From: Rhizobiaceae bacterium
GTDB lineage: Bacteria; Pseudomonadota; Alphaproteobacteria; Rhizobiales; Rhizobiaceae
Length of the DNA: 8,853 bases
Assembly: GCA_028865845.1 (NCBI GenBank)
Contig: JAGWJK010000129.1
Span: 1-8,853, forward strand
Reading direction: 5' to 3'
The notes below the pieces were generated by a model. It did not search any database and was not told where the DNA came from. It was given only the letters and a program-made list of their open reading frames with translations. This document shows positions 6,695 through 8,853 of the stretch, one piece after another (within the stretch, counting starts at the first letter, position 1; each line of letters begins with the position of its first letter). A program made the translations under genes and the position numbers.

Positions 6695-6695
<1 letters not shown>
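5751..6695 (+). CDS. Acetamidase/formamidase family amidohydrolase (FmdA/AmdA)
   Basis: The 314-residue product matches the FmdA/AmdA family, which hydrolyses formamide, acetamide and similar amides to ammonia and a carboxylate in the cytoplasm. Recognisable blocks are NPVSGPVYVEGAEPGD (64-79), GTIGVAPAEPG (142-152), PPRRVGGNLDIRDLTAGVTL (158-177), YLPVEVEGALFSIGDTHAAQ (178-197) followed by GDGEVCGTAIE, and DAYLLCSVCGDLRISE (280-295). The length is normal for the compact form of the family; the classic methylotroph formamidase is longer. The ATG has GGGAGA at 5737-5742. The stop overlaps the ATPase start (TGATG). The family differs from the nitrilase-fold AmiE normally partnered with AmiC and AmiR. 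The true substrate is unknown and may be whatever the ABC importer brings in. Confidence 0.9.
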
Positions 6696-8428
<1,733 letters not shown>

Positions 8429-8853
8429 ATCGCGTAAAGCGACGTCGTCGCGGTGATGTAGAGGCGATTGCGCTTCGGGCCACCGAAGCAGAGGTTCGAG
8501 ATGACCTCTGGAACGATGATGCGGCCGATCAGCTTGCCGTCCGGCGCATAAACGCGAACCGAATCGGCGCTCGAGGCAAAGATATTGCCGTGAAGATCGA
8601 TGCGGAAGCCGTCGAACATGCCGGCTTCGCAGGTGACCGACACGCGACCTTCGCCGAGGCTGCGTCCATCGGCGTTGACGGGATAGGCGGTGATCGTCGG
8701 CGGCAGGCCCGGCACATGCGAAGCACCGGTATCCGAGACATAGAGCACGCTTTCATCGGCCGAGAAGGCAAGGCCGTTCGGCTTGACGCGATCGCTGGCA
8801 ACCAGAGTTATTGACCCATCCGCCGGATCGATGCGATAGACGTTCGAGGCGCC

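Noticed and set aside
8590..8814. Small plus-strand open frame opposite the lactonase gene
   Set aside because: Antisense shadow; the minus strand shows continuous SMP-30 motifs.

Overview
The window looks like a chromosome or plasmid segment of an alphaproteobacterium of the Rhizobium/Agrobacterium type. The evidence is GC-rich coding DNA with strong third-position G/C, protein sequences that read as rhizobial, and between two genes a palindrome of the GCATGATC...GATCATGC type that recurs in rhizobial intergenic regions. The genus is an inference.

Layout. Bases 1-230 hold the 3' end of a LytM/M23-type peptidoglycan peptidase gene whose zinc-site HxH motif reads HxY. Bases 231-484 are a regulatory spacer with a candidate sigma-70 promoter (about 327-353), two small RNA hairpins (395-425) and a strong intrinsic terminator (423-475) that ends 9 bases before the next start codon. 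Seven genes then run left to right in what looks like one operon: an AmiC-like amide sensor (485-1621), an AmiR-like ANTAR antiterminator (1618-2199), two peptide/nickel-type ABC permeases (2199-3047 and 3048-3968), a family 5 solute-binding protein (4000-5634), an acetamidase/formamidase of the FmdA/AmdA family (5751-6695) and a fused double-ATPase ABC protein (6695-8428). Most junctions overlap or abut (ATGA, TGATG, TGAATG). The exceptions are short gaps on either side of the binding-protein gene; the second gap holds the palindrome. The 3' part of an SMP-30/gluconolactonase-type gene (8853-8383, minus strand) converges on the operon and overlaps its last gene by 46 bp.

How it may work. In the Pseudomonas aeruginosa ami system, AmiC binds a short amide and releases AmiR, which binds leader RNA and prevents termination ahead of the amidase gene. 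Here the same sensor and antiterminator pair sits directly behind a promoter-leader-terminator module. The AmiE amidase and AmiS membrane protein are absent from this stretch; an FmdA/AmdA hydrolase and a complete five-domain ABC importer take their place. The simplest reading is an autoregulated, amide- (or small amidated compound-) inducible uptake and hydrolysis operon that releases ammonia and a carboxylate. The inducer and the transported substrate cannot be read from the sequence.

The most interesting points are the attenuator upstream of amiC, the hybrid composition of the operon, an AmiR receiver domain that has kept the aspartate and lysine of a phosphorylation site, the HxY M23 motif, and the overlapping convergent gene ends.
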